Shown: positions 20,308 to 29,159, counted from the first letter of the stretch. The stretch is 64,000 bases of DNA from Cellulomonas sp. WB94 (GCF_003115775.1 NZ_QEES01000003.1:93416-157415), one strand, 5' to 3'. Program-made: numbers and translations. The notes: generated from the sequence alone by a model not told the origin.

Positions 20308-20977
20308 CCCACAGGCCGACCGCGAACAGCGGGACGCCCATCACGAGCTTGGCGGTACCGAGCCACCCGACCGCGTCGCTGCCCTGCAGGTAGAGCGGGA
20401 CCTGCACGGCGAGCCGCAGGCCGAACACCGCCGCCCACAGCCACGTCGCCCACGCGTACCGGCGGCGAGCCCCACGGGCCTCCGGACGGGTTCGCCACGA
20501 CATGTCCTCGCCGCGGACCAGGCTCACGACCACCCCGACGGCCGGCCATCCGACCAGGACCGAGGCGGCCGCGCCCACGCACCACGCGATGTTGACTCCG
20601 AGGCCCCACGCGAAGAAGTTCTGCGCCTCACCGGTGCGCCAGGCCCACACGACACCGATCGCCACGCCGAGGACGCCGGAGAACGCCTGGGTGACCGCTG
20701 TCCTCTGCACGAGTCGCACGACCACGGCGGCCAGGGCCAGCCCGGCGGACGCGATCAGCGACGGGGCGAGCCGGTGCGTGGCGACGAACACCACGACGAA
20801 GACGAGGCCCGGCAGCGCCGACTCGACCAGCCCGCGCACGCCGCCGATCGCCTCGGTGAACGAGAACTCCTCGCCGGCGATCATCCGCACGCCGCGCGCG
20901 CCCGCGAGCGGGGCCGCGGGTCCAGCCGGTTCCGCCGGGGCCGGTTCGGGCTGCGAGGCCTCCACGAGCTCACTCAC
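20240..20977 (-). CDS. DUF3159 integral membrane protein
   Basis: A 245-aa membrane protein. After a Pro/Ala/Glu-rich N-terminus (residues 1-35) and the family segment EEFSFTEAIGGVRGLVESALPG, about six hydrophobic helices follow, e.g. LVFVVVFVATHRLAPSLIAS. The family is actinobacterial and of unknown function. A homologue (Rv2693c, recalled) holds the same place next to ceoBC in mycobacteria. Its start overlaps the OB-fold gene by 8 bases, so they form an operon with DUF3710 and perhaps dut. The 3' end overlaps ceoC on the opposite strand by 68 bases. Confidence 0.88.
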   Translation of the reverse strand: MSELVEASQPEPAPAEPAGPAAPLAGARGVRMIAGEEFSFTEAIGGVRGLVESALPGLVFVVVFVATHRLAPSLIASAGLALAAVVVRLVQRTAVTQAFSGVLGVAIGVVWAWRTGEAQNFFAWGLGVNIAWCVGAAASVLVGWPAVGVVVSLVRGEDMSWRTRPEARGARRRYAWATWLWAAVFGLRLAVQVPLYLQGSDAVGWLGTAKLVMGVPLFAVGLWVTWLMVRGSGAVRAPSRPPLDP

Positions 20978-21338
20978 CGGGTCGGGGCCGCAGCTCGTAG
21001 CGCGGGTTGAAGACCGTCGGGCGCCCTGCGATGTCGCAGACGAACCCGTCGATGCGCAGGCGCCGCCCGGGGTTGATGCCGGCGATCGCTCGGCGGCCGA
21101 GCCAGACCAGGTCGAGGGTGCCGCTGCCGTCGTAGAGCTCGGCCTCGAGCGCGGGAACTCCCTCGCGCGGTCGCAGGGTGACGGACCGCAGCACGCCGGA
21201 CACGCTGACGCGGTGGCGGTCGCTCACCTTGTCCACCGCGACGCAGCCGACCGTCTGCTTCGCCTCGGCGCGCTCCTCGGCGGCCTCGATCTCGGACTGG
21301 GACTCGAACGCCCGGTGCAGGACCTCGCGCAGGCTCAT
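20970..21338 (-). CDS. OB-fold nucleic-acid-binding protein
   Basis: A 122-aa protein. A short N-terminal helix (SLREVLHRAFESQSEIEAAE) is followed by a single OB-fold beta barrel of the RecG-wedge/tRNA-anticodon type, with VSVSGVLRSVTLRP, AELYDGSGTLDLVWLG and the family-typical GINPGRRLRIDG. It should bind single-stranded nucleic acid, but the role is unknown. It overlaps DUF3159 downstream by 8 bases and DUF3710 upstream by 4 bases (ATGA), so all three are translationally coupled. The order matches Rv2693c-Rv2696c. The ATG at 21338 is the only sensible start. Confidence 0.88.
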   Translation of the reverse strand: MSLREVLHRAFESQSEIEAAEERAEAKQTVGCVAVDKVSDRHRVSVSGVLRSVTLRPREGVPALEAELYDGSGTLDLVWLGRRAIAGINPGRRLRIDGFVCDIAGRPTVFNPRYELRPRPGE

Positions 21339-22126
21339 CGGATCTCCGTGATCTCCGGACCCCGGGCCATGGGGTCGAACGAGGGTGACGACGGCTCGGC
21401 GGCGTCCGGCACGATCGCCGGCCGCTCACCGGGGATGCGCAGCGGGAGCAGGTCGCGCGGAGCGCACGCCTCGGCACCTCGGACGACGACGATGTCGGAG
21501 AAGATCCGCTCGATCGCCTCGGCGGCCGCCGGGTCGACGGCAGCCTTGCCCGTCACGACCCCGCGCACGAACCAGCGCGGGCCGTCGGCGCCGATGAACC
21601 TCGCGGGGCGGTGGCCCGTGCGTCCCTCGGCCGTGCGGACGGGCAGCCTGGCGAGCAGCTCGCGACCGAAGGGCCCAGGAAGGTCGTCGGCCGAACCGCC
21701 CTGCTTGATCACCGACTCGGCGATCTCGGCCCGGATGTCGTCCCAGATCCCCTCGGTCCGCGGTGCCGCGAACGCCTGGATCTGGAGCGTGGAGCCCTCG
21801 ACGCTGACCGCGGCCGCCGAGACGGCACCGGTGGCCTTGTCGATCTCCATGCGCAGCTCCATGCCCTGGACCGCGGGCAGCAGGATCGCGCCGAGGTCCA
21901 CCCGGGGACCGGCCCCGGGCGCGTCGTCGACGTCCCACGGGCCCCCGGTGCGCACCGCCGCGGCGTGCGCCTCCGTGACCTGGCCGTTCGTCGCCGCATC
22001 GTCGGTCCCAGCGTCGAGCGCGTCGTCGTCGACGACCGCGTCCTCGACGTCCTGGCCCTCGACGGCGTTCTCGACCCCTGCGTCCTCGGCGGTACGCCCG
22101 TGCGTACCGCGCCGGAAAAGACCCAC
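21335..22126 (-). CDS. DUF3710 protein
   Basis: A 263-aa cytosolic protein opening VGLFRRGTHGRTAEDAG. An acidic linker (about residues 15-55) leads into the DUF3710 core beginning GPWDVDDAPG and including VDLGAILLPAVQGMELRM and RFIGADGPRWFVRGVVTG. The function is unknown. I start at GTG 22126 because GAAAGAGGG lies at proper spacing and DUF3710 members begin MGLFRR. A GTG nine codons upstream (22153) is possible. The stop overlaps the OB-fold gene start. A 93-base gap separates it from the dut stop upstream. Confidence 0.87.
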   Translation of the reverse strand: MGLFRRGTHGRTAEDAGVENAVEGQDVEDAVVDDDALDAGTDDAATNGQVTEAHAAAVRTGGPWDVDDAPGAGPRVDLGAILLPAVQGMELRMEIDKATGAVSAAAVSVEGSTLQIQAFAAPRTEGIWDDIRAEIAESVIKQGGSADDLPGPFGRELLARLPVRTAEGRTGHRPARFIGADGPRWFVRGVVTGKAAVDPAAAEAIERIFSDIVVVRGAEACAPRDLLPLRIPGERPAIVPDAAEPSSPSFDPMARGPEITEIR

Positions 22127-22219
22127 AGCTCGTCCCTCTTTCGAAGATGTCACCCGCCCTGGGGTACCCCACGACAGTAATCCGCCCCTGCCCCGTGTCC
22201 AGCGCGGGCGCGCAGGGCG

Positions 22220-22696
22220 TCAGGCGGTCGGCGTACCGGCCGACTTCCATCCGCCGCTCGAGCCGAACCCGCCGTCGCCGCGGTGCGACCCCGGCAGCCG
22301 TTCGGCCTCGACGAACCGCGCCCGCTCGACGGCCTGGATCACGAGCTGGGCGATCCGGTCACCCCGGTGCAGGACGACAGGCTCGGCCTGGTCGGTGTTG
22401 AGCAGCGTCACCGCGATCTCCCCGCGGTAGCCGGCATCGACCGTTCCCGGGGCGTTGACGATCGTCAGCCCGTGGCGAGCGGCGAGCCCCGAGCGCGGGT
22501 GCACGAACGCGGCGTACCCGTCCGGCAGGGCGATCGCGATGCCGGTCGGCACCGTCGCGCGGCCCTGCGGCGGGATCACGACGTCGACCCGGGTCACGAG
22601 ATCGGCGCCCGCGTCGCCGGGGTGGGCGTAGCTCGGCACCGGCACCCCGTCGTCGAGCCGCAGGAGCAGTACCTCAAGAGTCGTGTCGCCCGTCAC
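22220..22696 (-). CDS. dut: Deoxyuridine 5'-triphosphate nucleotidohydrolase (dUTPase)
   Basis: A 158-aa trimeric dUTPase that converts dUTP to dUMP and PPi, keeping uracil out of DNA and feeding dTMP synthesis. All five motifs are visible: [10 protein letters not shown] (1), [11 protein letters not shown] (2), [11 protein letters not shown] (3), [11 protein letters not shown] (4) and the flexible C-terminal GDGGFGSSG (5). The GTG start (22694-22696) begins [21 protein letters not shown] lies 8 bases before it on the minus strand, so the mRNA is probably leaderless. The divergent DUF3093 gene begins about 60 bases away. Confidence 0.96.
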   Translation of the reverse strand: MTGDTTLEVLLLRLDDGVPVPSYAHPGDAGADLVTRVDVVIPPQGRATVPTGIAIALPDGYAAFVHPRSGLAARHGLTIVNAPGTVDAGYRGEIAVTLLNTDQAEPVVLHRGDRIAQLVIQAVERARFVEAERLPGSHRGDGGFGSSGGWKSAGTPTA

Positions 22697-22704
22697 GGGG
22701 CCCG

Positions 22705-22710
22705 ACCCTA
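22705..22710 (-). promoter_or_regulatory. -10 box of a leaderless promoter for dut
   Basis: On the minus strand TAGGGT ends 8 bases before the GTG at 22696. No Shine-Dalgarno lies between. Confidence 0.55.
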
Positions 22711-22755
22711 CCGTCTGATCGTGACCGTCCGATCCTGGGTGGGATGCTTGGTCGC

Positions 22756-23235
22756 ATGCCTGCCGATCTTCACCGCCCGACGTCCGCGCTCTTCGCCGAG
22801 CGGCTGCGACCGGGGCCCGGGATGTGGATCGTGACCGTCGGCCTCGCCGGCATGCTGATGATCTCGTTCGTCCCGCTCGGGCTCGGGCTCGCGCTGGGCC
22901 TCGGTGCAGCGGCTCTCGTCGCGGGCGCCGTGCTGGGCCTCGCCACCGCCCCACGGATCGAGGTGGCGGGCGGCGAGCTGCGGGCGGGTTCGGCCCACAT
23001 CCCGCTCGACCTGCTCGGCCCTGTGCGCGTCCTGGATCGTGCGGCGACCCGGTACGAGCTCGGACCGGCGCTCGACGCGCGCGCGTACGTGTGCCTGCGG
23101 TCGTGGATCCCCACGGCCGTCCGCATCGAGGTCGAGGACCCGCAGGACCCCACCCCGTACTGGCTCGTCTCGACTCGCCGCCCGCAGGCGTTGGTCGCCG
23201 TGCTCGCGCAGCAGTCGGCACCGACCGGGCCGTGA
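22756..23235 (+). CDS. DUF3093 membrane protein
   Basis: A 159-aa protein with two adjacent hydrophobic helices (about residues 20-60, starting [20 protein letters not shown]) followed by a soluble domain with [19 protein letters not shown] and [20 protein letters not shown], as in actinobacterial DUF3093. The function is unknown. An ATG at 22744 is possible, but GGGTGGG directly abuts it. A GATGCT box 7 bases before the ATG at 22756 matches the leaderless pattern seen elsewhere, so I prefer the shorter form. The gene is convergent with DUF4193, and a hairpin separates them. Confidence 0.83.
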   Translation: MPADLHRPTSALFAERLRPGPGMWIVTVGLAGMLMISFVPLGLGLALGLGAAALVAGAVLGLATAPRIEVAGGELRAGSAHIPLDLLGPVRVLDRAATRYELGPALDARAYVCLRSWIPTAVRIEVEDPQDPTPYWLVSTRRPQALVAVLAQQSAPTGP

Positions 23236-23240
23236 CGCAT

Positions 23241-23279
23241 CGAGGCCAGGAGCCCGGTCTTCCGGAGCTCCTGGCCTCG
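23241..23279. terminator. Bidirectional hairpin between DUF3093 and DUF4193 genes
   Basis: Perfect 13-base arms (CGAGGCCAGGAGC and GCTCCTGGCCTCG) flank a 13-base loop between two convergent stops at 23235 and 23315. Confidence 0.75.
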
Positions 23280-23314
23280 CGTGCGTCAGTGCGTCGTGCG
23301 GTGGTCGTTCGGGG

Positions 23315-23614
23315 TCAGGCCGCGCACTCGGAGCAGACGGGCTGGCCGTCCTTCTCGTACGCGAGCTGGCTGCGGTGGTGGACGAGATAGCACCGGGTGC
23401 AGGTGAATTCGTCCGCCTGACGCGGAAGCACCCGGACCGACAGCTCCTCGCCGGAGAGATCGGCTCCGGGGAGCTCGAATCCTTCGGCAGCTTCGGTCTC
23501 GTCCTCGTCCACCACGCCCGAGTTCTTGTCGGAGCGCCGGGCCTGGAGCTCCTGGAGCGAGTCCTCGCTCAGGTCCTCCTCGGTCTTGCGCGGGGCGTCG
23601 TAGTCGGTTGCCAT
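23315..23614 (-). CDS. DUF4193 zinc-ribbon protein
   Basis: A 99-aa acidic protein starting MATDYDAPRKTEEDLSEDSL. It contains ELQARRSDKNSGVVDEDE and a C-terminal zinc-ribbon-like motif, CTRCYLVHHRSQL followed by CSECAA (two CxxC pairs). The family is near universal in Actinobacteria (Rv2699c, recalled) and uncharacterised. The ATG at 23612-23614 is the family start, and an in-frame extension upstream has none of the family sequence. No strong ribosome site is seen. The 159-base gap to suhB holds the promoter region, where I recognise no clear site. Confidence 0.9.
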   Translation of the reverse strand: MATDYDAPRKTEEDLSEDSLQELQARRSDKNSGVVDEDETEAAEGFELPGADLSGEELSVRVLPRQADEFTCTRCYLVHHRSQLAYEKDGQPVCSECAA

Positions 23615-23773
23615 CTGCGGGTTCACACTCCGGTCGTGTCGGCGGATCGTCGTACGCGGGATCAATGCTTCGGCGCTGCACTTTGTTCCCGCGGCGGTGG
23701 GATTCTGCACCATATTTGCCCGCCGCGCACCCGCACGCTGCCAGGGCACGACGACGACCACCCCGGCGCGGGC

Positions 23774-24661
23774 TCAGGAGTCCGTGTCAGCCTCGAGGTC
23801 CTCGAGCAACGCGATCAGCTCCTCCACGGTGCCAGGCGCACCTGCGACCGTCATCGCCTCGCCTGCCGGCCGCCCACGCAGCCCGCTGACCAGCGCGCCG
23901 GCCTCCTGCGCGACGAGCGCACCGGCCGCGTGGTCCCACGGCCGCAGGCCACGTTCGTAGTGCAGGTCGAGACCGCCGGACGCCACGGTGCACAGGTCGA
24001 GCGCGGCCGATCCGATGCGACGAATGTCACGTACCTGGGGCAGCAGCGCCGCCACGACCCGCGCCTGCGCGCGGCGACGCTCGACGGTGTAACCGAAGCC
24101 CGTCCCGAGGAGCGACTCGGCGAGCGGCCGCGCCGAGTTGACCCGGATGGCGCGACCGTCGAGCTGCGCGCCCAGGCCGCGGCCCGCGGTGTACGTCCGT
24201 CCGTCCGCGACCGAGTGCACGCATCCCGCCACCGCGGTCCACGTCGCCGGGTCGGGCTCACCCGCCACGACGGCGACCGAGATCGCGTAGGCGGGGATCC
24301 CGTACAGGTAGTTCACGGTGCCGTCGATCGGGTCGAGGACCCACGTGAGGCCCGTCGTCCCGGCGACATGCCCCTCCTCCTCGCCCAGGACCCCGTCACC
24401 CGGTCGACGCTCCGCGAGCATCCTGCGCAGCAGCGCCTCGGACGCGAGGTCCATCGCCGTGACGACGTCGATCGGGCTGGACTTCGTGGCCGCGACGTCG
24501 ACCCGGTCGGGACGCCCGTCGCGCACGAGGTGACCCGCGGCCCGCGCGAGCTCCTCGGCCAGCGCGACGAGCTCGCGCACCGTCGCTGCGTCGGGCGGCG
24601 TTGCGGGGGGTGCGGCGGGGGTCGGTTCGGGTGAGCGGGGGTCGGTCTGCTGCGAGGTCAC
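23774..24661 (-). CDS. suhB: Inositol monophosphatase family protein
   Basis: A 295-aa Mg2+-dependent phosphatase. The metal-binding motifs are in order: GEEEGHV (Glu), WVLDPIDGTVNYLYGIP (the DPIDGT signature) and WDHAAGALVAQEAGA (the C-terminal Asp). It probably hydrolyses inositol 1-phosphate, feeding inositol to phosphatidylinositol and mycothiol, though relatives act on other sugar phosphates. The N-terminal 40 residues are Pro/Thr/Ala-rich and likely disordered. The start is GTG (24659-24661). The gene lies at the same place relative to DUF4193 as Rv2701c in M. tuberculosis. Confidence 0.9.
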   Translation of the reverse strand: MTSQQTDPRSPEPTPAAPPATPPDAATVRELVALAEELARAAGHLVRDGRPDRVDVAATKSSPIDVVTAMDLASEALLRRMLAERRPGDGVLGEEEGHVAGTTGLTWVLDPIDGTVNYLYGIPAYAISVAVVAGEPDPATWTAVAGCVHSVADGRTYTAGRGLGAQLDGRAIRVNSARPLAESLLGTGFGYTVERRRAQARVVAALLPQVRDIRRIGSAALDLCTVASGGLDLHYERGLRPWDHAAGALVAQEAGALVSGLRGRPAGEAMTVAGAPGTVEELIALLEDLEADTDS

Positions 24662-24725
24662 GCGACCATCCTGCCCGACCCGCCTGACCGCGAGGCGACA
24701 GAGGCACGACGCGACGGCACGCGCC

Positions 24726-25409
24726 TCAGCTCTCGCGCGCCCCGCCCCGCCAGGGTCCGGGGACGTTCAGGTGGAACCGCATCGCGACGAGGCGGAGCCC
24801 GAGCACCAGGCCGACGGCGACGCCCACCGTGAGCGTCGAGAGCGACGAGGTGGACCAGAGCGCGACGGTCACCGAGGCGCCGATCACCGACGGGATCGCG
24901 TAGAGCTGGCGATGGTGCAGGACGACCGGCACCTCACCCGTGAGCAGGTCACGCAGGACACCGCCGCCGACGCCCGTGATGACGCCGACGCACACCGCCG
25001 CGGTCGGGCCGGCACCCAGCGAGAGGCCCTTGACCGTCCCGACGACCGTGAAGAGCGCGAGCGCGCCGGCGTCCAGCGCGGCGATCATGCGCCGGGCCCG
25101 CTCGAGCCGCGGGTGGAAGAAGTACATCGTCACGCCCGCGAGGCACGCGGTCAGGATGAACTCCCACCGACCGATGCCCACCGGTGGGAACGCGCCGATG
25201 AGCACGTCGCGCATGAGCCCGCCCCCGAGCCCCGCCGCCCACGCCAGCACCACGATGCCGAAGATGTCGAACTGCTTGCGGATGGCGGCCAGCGCGCCCG
25301 AAAGACCGCCCACGAACACGCCGACGAGCTCCAGGAGCTGTTCGAGGGGAGATCGGGCGGCACGCCCCCGATCCAACAGCACCCGGTGCGCGCGCGGTGC
25401 GCGGCGCAC
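24726..25409 (-). CDS. Trimeric intracellular cation (TRIC) channel / UPF0126 family protein
   Basis: A 227-aa membrane protein with seven hydrophobic helices arranged as two three-helix repeats plus one. The repeat signature is visible as FDIFGIVVLAWAAGLGGGLMRDVLIG and, in the second repeat, a GVGGGVLRDLLTG-type segment. Prokaryotic TRIC proteins form trimeric cation (K+/Na+) channels; the family was formerly annotated as glycine transporter-like. The start is uncertain: GTG 25409 is given, but GTG 25382 or a later codon near SPLEQLLELVGV would still include every helix. It is divergent from sepH. Confidence 0.87.
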   Translation of the reverse strand: MRRAPRAHRVLLDRGRAARSPLEQLLELVGVFVGGLSGALAAIRKQFDIFGIVVLAWAAGLGGGLMRDVLIGAFPPVGIGRWEFILTACLAGVTMYFFHPRLERARRMIAALDAGALALFTVVGTVKGLSLGAGPTAAVCVGVITGVGGGVLRDLLTGEVPVVLHHRQLYAIPSVIGASVTVALWSTSSLSTLTVGVAVGLVLGLRLVAMRFHLNVPGPWRGGARES

Positions 25410-25474
25410 CGCAGCGCCTACCGGCGATCGGGGCGTCGGGGTGGCAGTCTCGTCCCTGAGTACCGGGAGGTCGG

Positions 25475-26590
25475 ATGGGTGAGCTCGAGCTGATAGGACT
25501 GCACGACGACGGCGAGCATCTCGTGCTTGCCGCGCCGGACGGTCAGCGCTTCCGCCTGCGCATCGACGAGCCGCTGCGTGCGGCCGTGCGTCGCGACCGG
25601 CCGCAGCTCGAGCAGCTGCGCGCCGCTCGTGCGGGGTCGTTGAGCCCGCGGGAGATCCAGACGCGCATCCGTGCCGGCAGCACCGCGCAGGAGGTCGCCG
25701 ACGAGGCTGACCTCGTCGTCGAGCAGGTCCGCCGCTACGAGGGGCCCGTCCTCGCGGAGCGTGCGTTCATCGCCGACCAGGCGCGGTCGACCCGGGTCGG
25801 GCGCGACGCCGGTGCCCCCGTGCTCGGCGATCTCGTCACCGACCGCCTGGCGGCCCGTGGTGTTGCCCTCGAGACGCTCGCCTGGGACGCGCACCGATCG
25901 CCGTCCGGACCGTGGTTCGTGGTCGCGCGGTTCATGGTCGGCGACGGCGACGAGCGCGAGGCCCGGTGGACGTTCGACCCGGCGAAGCGAGTCGTGCAGG
26001 CCGACGAGGACGAGGCCCGGTGGCTGTCCGAGACGGAGATCGCCGACGAGCCGATCCCCCGTCGGCACCTGGCTGCGGTGCGGGACGTGGTCTTCGACGT
26101 CGAGGCGAACGGTGCGGTTCGGCCGGTGCTCGAGTCGGTCGACGCGCACGCCGTACTCTCGGACGACCTCGAGGACGAGCCCGACCCGCACGAGCGGACG
26201 AACGCGCTCCTCGACGACCTGAGCAGCCGCCGCGGCATCCGTCAGCTGGTCGACCTGGACGCCGACGCCGACGACGAGGAGGAGTTCGAGGGCTTCGGTC
26301 CCCAGCACGCCTTCGACTTCGCAACGTTCGAGGCCCAGGTGCCCGGTGCGCACCCTGTCGATGCCGACCCGGCTGCGGAGGCGACGGTGCTGCCCGCACC
26401 GCCCGTGCGCACGGGGCCCGCAGCCGTCACGCGGCGTTCGACCCGCGCCGGGGACGACACCGCCGCGCTCCCGGCAGCCGCTGCGCTGCCCGCCGACGAG
26501 CGGGCCGCCCCCGAGCGCGCCAAGCCACGCAAGGCACGCGCCAAGGTCCCGAGCTGGGACGAGATCGTGTTCGGCGCCAAGCCCGAGTGA
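25475..26590 (+). CDS. sepH: Septation protein SepH (DUF3071)
   Basis: A 371-aa cytosolic protein. The N-terminal DUF3071 domain (about residues 1-160) opens MGELELIGLHDDGEHLVLAA and contains a helix-turn-helix-like segment, LSPREIQTRIRAGSTAQEVA. The rest is an acidic, low-complexity tail ending in a basic patch (AKPRKARAKVPSWDEIVFG). SepH binds and stimulates FtsZ assembly in Streptomyces and mycobacteria, so this is a likely cell-division factor. The ATG at 25475 is preceded by GGGAGG. The location near sigA and parCE is common in Actinobacteria. Confidence 0.92.
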   Translation: MGELELIGLHDDGEHLVLAAPDGQRFRLRIDEPLRAAVRRDRPQLEQLRAARAGSLSPREIQTRIRAGSTAQEVADEADLVVEQVRRYEGPVLAERAFIADQARSTRVGRDAGAPVLGDLVTDRLAARGVALETLAWDAHRSPSGPWFVVARFMVGDGDEREARWTFDPAKRVVQADEDEARWLSETEIADEPIPRRHLAAVRDVVFDVEANGAVRPVLESVDAHAVLSDDLEDEPDPHERTNALLDDLSSRRGIRQLVDLDADADDEEEFEGFGPQHAFDFATFEAQVPGAHPVDADPAAEATVLPAPPVRTGPAAVTRRSTRAGDDTAALPAAAALPADERAAPERAKPRKARAKVPSWDEIVFGAKPE

Positions 26591-26609
26591 CGCGGGGGGG
26601 CTCGCGCCC

Positions 26610-27284
26610 TCACCGATCCGCCGCTGCCGGTCCCCCGTCCGGCAGGAGACCCAGGGTCTGCGGGGACGGCGCGGCCGCGCGCGCGGTCCCGGCCGTCATC
26701 CGACGCATGTGGTGGCGGCGGCACAGCACCTCGTAGCCGACGGCATCCTCGTCGGCCTTGACGTCACCGACGACGACCTGCGCGCCCTCGACGACCATCA
26801 CGCCGGCCACGGTCCGGGCGTTGTGAGTCGCCCGCGCGCCGCACCAGCACAGCGCACGCACCTGCAGCTCCTCGACACGGTCCGCGATCTCCACGAGGCG
26901 CTCGGACCCGGGGAAGAGGCGCGTGCGGAAGTCGGTCGAGATGCCGAACGCGAACACGTCGGCACCGAGGTCGTCGACCACGCGCGCGAGCTGGTCGATC
27001 TGCGTCGCGGAGTAGAACTGGGCCTCGTCGCAGATCAGGTAGTCGACGGACCTGCCACGGGTGCGCAACGCGACGACCTCGGACCAGAAGTCGGTGCTGT
27101 CCGTCACCTCGTTGGCGCCGACGCTCAGGCCGAGGCGCGACGACAGGCGGGCGACGCCGGCACGGTCGTTCCGGGTGTACAGCAGCCCGTCGCGGTCCCG
27201 CGCGGCATGGTTGTGGTGCATCTGGAGGGCGAGGGTCGACTTGCCCGAGTCCATCGTGCCGGAGAAGAACACCAGCTCAGCCAC
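26610..27284 (-). CDS. tdk: Thymidine kinase
   Basis: A 224-aa type II thymidine kinase that phosphorylates thymidine to dTMP in the salvage pathway. The P-loop is FFSGTMDSGKSTLALQ, the Walker B-like segment is DYLICDEAQFYSATQI, and structural zinc ligands are seen in ALCWCGARATHNAR and CRRHHMRRM. The GTG start (27282-27284) follows GAGG. It lies 17 bases downstream of the phosphatase stop and is probably the last gene of a three-gene operon (DUF5998, phosphatase, tdk). Together with dut it supplies dTMP. Confidence 0.95.
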   Translation of the reverse strand: MAELVFFSGTMDSGKSTLALQMHHNHAARDRDGLLYTRNDRAGVARLSSRLGLSVGANEVTDSTDFWSEVVALRTRGRSVDYLICDEAQFYSATQIDQLARVVDDLGADVFAFGISTDFRTRLFPGSERLVEIADRVEELQVRALCWCGARATHNARTVAGVMVVEGAQVVVGDVKADEDAVGYEVLCRRHHMRRMTAGTARAAAPSPQTLGLLPDGGPAAADR

Positions 27285-27301
27285 CGGACCTCACCTTCTG
27301 C

Positions 27302-28504
27302 TCAGGCCTGCACGGTCAGGAGGGGCACCGTCAGCTCGTGCGGTGTCAACGAGCCGTGCACGCCGACGAGCTCGAGCGACATGCGCGACTGGGTCCGCGA
27401 GTCGACGACGGTCGCGCGTCCCGTCATCGCGACGACGACGTCTCCGATCATCGGCCGGACGTGCTCCGCGACGGGCCCGAACCACCCGTCGGCGACCGCG
27501 TCGTCGCCGAGCGCGACGACGGCTGCGCTCCCGAGCGTCGCGGCCCATCGACGGGCGACGGCGTGTGACCGCTCCCCCGCGTCCGGCCCGGCGGGCACGT
27601 GGAGGTGCAGTGCGCGCGGCTCCCCGGCGACAAGCTCGACGCCTTCCTTGAGGGCGGGGGTCTGCGCGACGTCCCAGCGCTGCGAACGGTCGACGTCGAC
27701 CATGCCGTGGTCGGCCGTGACGACGAGGGTCGTTCCCCGCGGCAGCGACCGCGCGAGCCGCGCCAGCTCGCGGTCGAGCGTGGCCAGCTCGTTGCCCCAC
27801 TGGCGCGAGCCCCAGCCGTGGTGGTGCCCGGTCTTGTCCACCTCACCCCAGTAGAGGTAGACGAGGGCCGGCCCCATCAGCTCGAACAGGGCGACGTCGA
27901 CGCGGTCGGGCAGCGACTCCGCCGCCCGGTACGAGCCTCCGCGGAGCGCGGCCTCCGTGAGGCCCGAGCCCGCGAACTTCCGTGGCCCCACGCTCGTGAC
28001 CGAGATGCCGCCCGCCTCGACCTGCTCGAAGACCGTCGGCTCACGCTGCCACTCACGCGGCGAACTGGCGCCGTCCCACGACACGAGGTTCGCCAGACCG
28101 CCCGTGACGGGGTTCCGCGCGGTGTAGCCCACCATCCCGGTGCGACCCGGTGACATCCCGGTGCCGAACGTGCCCATCGAGGCGGCCGTCGTCGACGGGT
28201 AGCCCGAGCAGAGATCGGTGCCCGCGGCGAGCAGTGAACGCAGGAACGGCGCCTGGCTCGCCCGCTCGGTCAGGTTGAGCAGACCGAGGCCGTCGACCAG
28301 CACGACGCAGGCGCGCTGCGACGTCGGCAGGCCCAGTGCGGCGCGCGCGGCGGGTCCGCCGGGGACGTCATGGGCGCCGATCGCATCGGCGACGGCGGGC
28401 AGGATCAGACCGATCGTGCGGTCGTAGTCCGGGAGGACGAAGCCGGCAGACGTGAGGGTCGCCGGACCGCCGCCGCGGGCCGACGCCGTGGCCGAGGCGT
28501 TCAT
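27302..28504 (-). CDS. Alkaline phosphatase-superfamily protein (nucleotide pyrophosphatase/phosphodiesterase type)
   Basis: A 400-aa cytosolic hydrolase of the metal-dependent alkaline phosphatase superfamily. The first metal Asp and catalytic Thr are in VVLVDGLGLLNL and YPSTTAASMGTFGTG; further metal ligands are in YWGEVDKTGHHHGWGS and VVTADHGMVDVD. It resembles nucleotide pyrophosphatases/phosphodiesterases, but the substrate is unknown. No signal peptide is visible. The ATG (28502-28504) overlaps the DUF5998 stop by 4 bases, and tdk follows after 17 bases. Sharing an operon with tdk hints at a nucleotide-related substrate. Confidence 0.87.
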   Translation of the reverse strand: MNASATASARGGGPATLTSAGFVLPDYDRTIGLILPAVADAIGAHDVPGGPAARAALGLPTSQRACVVLVDGLGLLNLTERASQAPFLRSLLAAGTDLCSGYPSTTAASMGTFGTGMSPGRTGMVGYTARNPVTGGLANLVSWDGASSPREWQREPTVFEQVEAGGISVTSVGPRKFAGSGLTEAALRGGSYRAAESLPDRVDVALFELMGPALVYLYWGEVDKTGHHHGWGSRQWGNELATLDRELARLARSLPRGTTLVVTADHGMVDVDRSQRWDVAQTPALKEGVELVAGEPRALHLHVPAGPDAGERSHAVARRWAATLGSAAVVALGDDAVADGWFGPVAEHVRPMIGDVVVAMTGRATVVDSRTQSRMSLELVGVHGSLTPHELTVPLLTVQA

Positions 28505-29082
28505 CGTCCTCGGGCGGCGGCGTTGAGGCGGCGCGCGAACGCCGTGGCGGCGCGGACGGCGGCGGCGCCCTCGGCCACCGCACTGACACGGACGACGACG
28601 TCGTCGGGGGTGAGGGTGCCGGTCAGGCCGTGGTCGGCCTCGCACGCGGGGTCGGGGCAGGCGACCGGCTCGAGGTCGATCCGGGAGACCGCGCCCCACC
28701 CGATGGCCAACGTGATCTCCGACGCGGCGTCCCCGGCGCGGTGCTTCTCGGGCGACTCGATGACGTGCGTGAGTGCGACCGAGCGCAGCTCGGCGACGGG
28801 GACCGACTCCGTCGTGGCCGAGGCGCTCGCCGACGGGTTCTCGCTGTCTGCCGGGTGGTCGTCGACGTGGGTGACGACCAGTCGCGTCGGGGTCAGGACG
28901 AGCACGGTGACGTGGCGACGGACCTCGGCCTCGTCGAACGTCGTCTCGGGGAGCACGAGGTACGCGACGAGCTCCTCGTCAGCGAGCGCGACGTCGAGGA
29001 CGTCCGCGACCAGCTCGGGGTAGTAGCCCGCTCGGTGGAGGTCATGGCGGAGATCAGTGAACGCTGCTGGCACGGCGTCCAT
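28501..29082 (-). CDS. DUF5998 family protein
   Basis: A 193-aa protein opening MDAVPAAFTDLRHDLHRAGYYPELVADVLDVA, an N-terminal helical part, followed by a beta-rich domain with TVLVLTPTRLVVTHVDDH and IGWGAVSRIDLEPVACPDPAC. It matches an actinobacterial family of unknown function that precedes this phosphatase in many genomes. No membrane segment is seen. The start is the ATG at 29080-29082 behind GAGGTGG. Its stop overlaps the phosphatase start (ATGA), so it leads the operon DUF5998-phosphatase-tdk. Confidence 0.82.
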   Translation of the reverse strand: MDAVPAAFTDLRHDLHRAGYYPELVADVLDVALADEELVAYLVLPETTFDEAEVRRHVTVLVLTPTRLVVTHVDDHPADSENPSASASATTESVPVAELRSVALTHVIESPEKHRAGDAASEITLAIGWGAVSRIDLEPVACPDPACEADHGLTGTLTPDDVVVRVSAVAEGAAAVRAATAFARRLNAAARGR

Positions 29083-29159
29083 CCTTCCACCTCGGCGACC
29101 GCCCACGGCTCGCCCTGGCAGATCGGGCCGGTCCGGGTCCTTGTCACGGCCGATCAGCC

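Noticed and set aside
22744..22755. ATG 22744 as the DUF3093 start
   Set aside because: GGGTGGG touches the codon, leaving no spacing, and the downstream ATG fits the repeated -10/start pattern.
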